Source: Nevskiaceae bacterium (GTDB lineage: Bacteria > Pseudomonadota > Gammaproteobacteria > Steroidobacterales > Steroidobacteraceae). Taken from it: a DNA stretch of 8,202 bases. The notes beneath the pieces were generated by a model. The model worked only from the letters and a program-made list of their open reading frames with translations, did no database searches and was not told the DNA's origin. Below, piece by piece: positions 7,015-8,202 of this stretch. The position numbers and the translations under genes were made by a program. Location: positions 1-8,202 of the forward strand of contig JAITMN010000148.1 of assembly GCA_031277355.1 (NCBI GenBank), given 5' to 3'. Each line of letters starts with the position of its first letter. The first letter of the stretch is position 1.

Positions 7015-8136
7015 CTAGCGGGCGAACCAGCCGCGCACGCGCCGCGCATCGGCCTGGGCCTGCTGCTGTATTTCGGCGCCGGGCGGCGGCGCGTTGCAGG
7101 CCCCGCTGCCGTCCACGCCGGAAGCCTCGCAGAACAGGTTCCAGCTCTGATAGCTCACCGATGGCGTGCCGCCGCCATCCCACAGGGTCAGCGTTGCGTC
7201 GAACGCGGTGGGTTGCTGTTCGTTGGCCCAGACGATGCGCAGGAAGCGTCCGCGCGGGCAGGGCGCGGCGTCCTCGGCGAAGGAGTGCGCATAGCTGATC
7301 GCCTCGCCATCCACGTACAGGATTTTGTAGTTCACACCGCTGGAACCGCAGCGCTGGCGCTCACCATCAGCCGAGATTTCCGCATATTCGACTCGATGAC
7401 CGTCCACCTCGCGTGTGAGCAGCGTGGCCTGATAGAGCGTCAGGCCCGCCAGTTCGGCGGGCAGCGGTTCGCGCAGCGGGATGCTTTTCGTGTCGAACTG
7501 ATAGCCATGCTGGTACATCGCGAAGCGGTGAATGGGCATGAATTCGTAGCGTTGCCGCGCGTCGATGCGCCAGGGAATTTCGGCGTCCGATGGACTATTG
7601 AACGCGCGTATTTTTTCGCCGGGCACGGTGAGGCTGCCGGCAAGAACGAACGTGCCGCCGGAAACGAACACGGGTATCCGGGAGCTGCCAAAGTCGTAGT
7701 CCAGATCGAAACTGGCTTCCAGCGGGCGCAGCGCTTCGGTCGGCGTCTTCGGCAATTCGATGGTGACGTTCGCCAATCGCCAGCGCAGCATTTTTACTCG
7801 GCGCGGCAGCGAAAAACGCAGCGCCGTGCCTTCGCGACGGATGTCGCGGCCCGACAGCGTGACCTGCTCGCTGCGATCCTTCAGGCAGGGCAGGTTGAGA
7901 AGCCCGCAGGTCTGCCAGGACGCCGTAACGCCCGGCACTTTGACCGGCGGCGAATACCGCGCCTGAACCGTCCAGTTCGGGTCGGCGAGCAAGGCATCGC
8001 GCTGGTCGGTGCTCAGATTGCCGCCGAAGCTGTACAGGTCGAGCGTGACTTCCACATTGCCGGCCGCGCGAGAGGGCAGGCTCAGCAGGCCGGCAAGAGC
8101 GCCGAGCAACACGGCCATTGGATGAATCGACCTCAT
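7015..8136 (-). CDS. Exported protein of unknown function with six cysteines
   Basis: I do not recognise this family. From the ATG at 8136 the product is 373 residues and begins with a convincing Sec signal peptide: MRSIHP, a hydrophobic core AVLLGALAGLL, then PSRA as a likely signal-peptidase I site before AGNVEVTLDL. A GTG at 8154 would add six residues and is less likely. The mature part is rich in alternating polar and hydrophobic stretches and short of long helices or membrane segments, which suggests a mostly beta-sheet periplasmic or surface protein. Six cysteines remain after cleavage (77, 84, 263, 293, 336, 347), an even number that fits disulfide formation. The C-terminus is Gln/Ala/Arg-rich and probably helical. 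No catalytic motif stands out. It lies upstream of the pump adaptor on the same strand, with 49-91 bases between them, so cotranscription is possible. No Shine-Dalgarno sequence precedes either start. The reading frame is long and intact, with coding-like composition. Confidence 0.8.
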   Translation of the reverse strand: MRSIHPMAVLLGALAGLLSLPSRAAGNVEVTLDLYSFGGNLSTDQRDALLADPNWTVQARYSPPVKVPGVTASWQTCGLLNLPCLKDRSEQVTLSGRDIRREGTALRFSLPRRVKMLRWRLANVTIELPKTPTEALRPLEASFDLDYDFGSSRIPVFVSGGTFVLAGSLTVPGEKIRAFNSPSDAEIPWRIDARQRYEFMPIHRFAMYQHGYQFDTKSIPLREPLPAELAGLTLYQATLLTREVDGHRVEYAEISADGERQRCGSSGVNYKILYVDGEAISYAHSFAEDAAPCPRGRFLRIVWANEQQPTAFDATLTLWDGGGTPSVSYQSWNLFCEASGVDGSGACNAPPPGAEIQQQAQADARRVRGWFAR

Positions 8137-8145
8137 GGATGCTGC

Positions 8146-8174
8146 AAAATACACGAACGTGAAAAGGATGACAG
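8146..8174 (-). promoter_or_regulatory. Candidate sigma-70-like promoter for the exported-protein gene
   Basis: Read on the minus strand, CTGTCA (8174-8169) and TATTTT (8151-8146) are separated by exactly 17 bases and each matches four of six consensus positions. Transcription would start about 3-4 bases before the ATG at 8136, giving an almost leaderless mRNA. That would fit the absence of a Shine-Dalgarno sequence there. Four-of-six matches are common by chance, so this is tentative. Confidence 0.3.
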
Positions 8175-8177
8175 CAG

Positions 8178-8202
8178 ATGAGCCCAGGGCGCGGGTTTTC
8201 GC
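8178..8202 (+). CDS. Possible start of a divergent gene, cut by the window edge
   Basis: An ATG at 8178 lies nine bases after AAGGA (8164-8168), a reasonable ribosome site, and its frame stays open to the window end (MSPGRGFS). An alternative ATG at 8168, in another frame, reads MTADEPRARVF and is also open but lacks a ribosome site. Only 8-11 residues are visible, so no function can be given. A gene starting here would be divergent from the exported-protein gene, with about 41 bases between starts. It is also possible that nothing starts here. Confidence 0.3.

Noticed and set aside
5829..7298. A 489-codon plus-strand open frame opposite the adaptor and the exported-protein gene
   Set aside because: It crosses two well-supported minus-strand genes, and its composition (Arg, His, Gly, Ala) is that of an antisense shadow.
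7213..8181. A 322-codon plus-strand open frame opposite the exported protein
   Set aside because: The minus-strand product has a signal peptide and a balanced composition. The plus-strand product is Arg/Gln/His-rich with no domain.

Overview
The window is a compact, gene-dense stretch of high-GC proteobacterial chromosome. The glycolate-oxidase subunits and the AcrAB-type efflux pump resemble gamma- and betaproteobacterial proteins, but I cannot name the genus. Nearly every base lies in five clear genes; a sixth may begin at the right edge. I see no tRNA, rRNA, CRISPR array, insertion sequence or phage gene.

Left part, plus strand (1-2541): the 3' end of glcE, then glcF, then a small lipoprotein gene with a DUF4349 domain. 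glcE and glcF are one base apart, and glcF starts on TTG just after a good Shine-Dalgarno sequence. glcF and the lipoprotein gene overlap by ATGA. This looks like the tail of a glc operon (glcD presumably lies upstream, outside the window). It encodes the membrane-associated enzyme that oxidises glycolate to glyoxylate, with an envelope lipoprotein added at the end.

Middle, minus strand (2557-6965): a membrane-fusion lipoprotein (AcrA/MexA type) followed by an inner-membrane RND pump (AcrB/MexB type), again overlapping by ATGA. Together they would form the inner two-thirds of a tripartite proton-driven efflux pump. No outer-membrane channel gene follows, because the pump gene runs directly into the converging lipoprotein gene with only 15 bases between stops. 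No regulator gene is visible. The pump keeps the proton-relay residues but appears to have lost two of the phenylalanines of the AcrB drug-binding switch loop.

Right part, minus strand (7015-8136): an exported protein of about 373 residues with a signal peptide and six cysteines, which I do not recognise. It lies 49-91 bases upstream of the adaptor gene, depending on that gene's start, in the same direction, so it may share its transcript. A possible divergent plus-strand gene begins within the last 35 bases.

Overall this is mostly ordinary housekeeping and efflux content. The points most worth a second look are the unrecognised exported protein next to the pump, the altered pump switch loop and the translational coupling of a DUF4349 lipoprotein to glycolate oxidase. 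I found no evidence of a dramatic new system.
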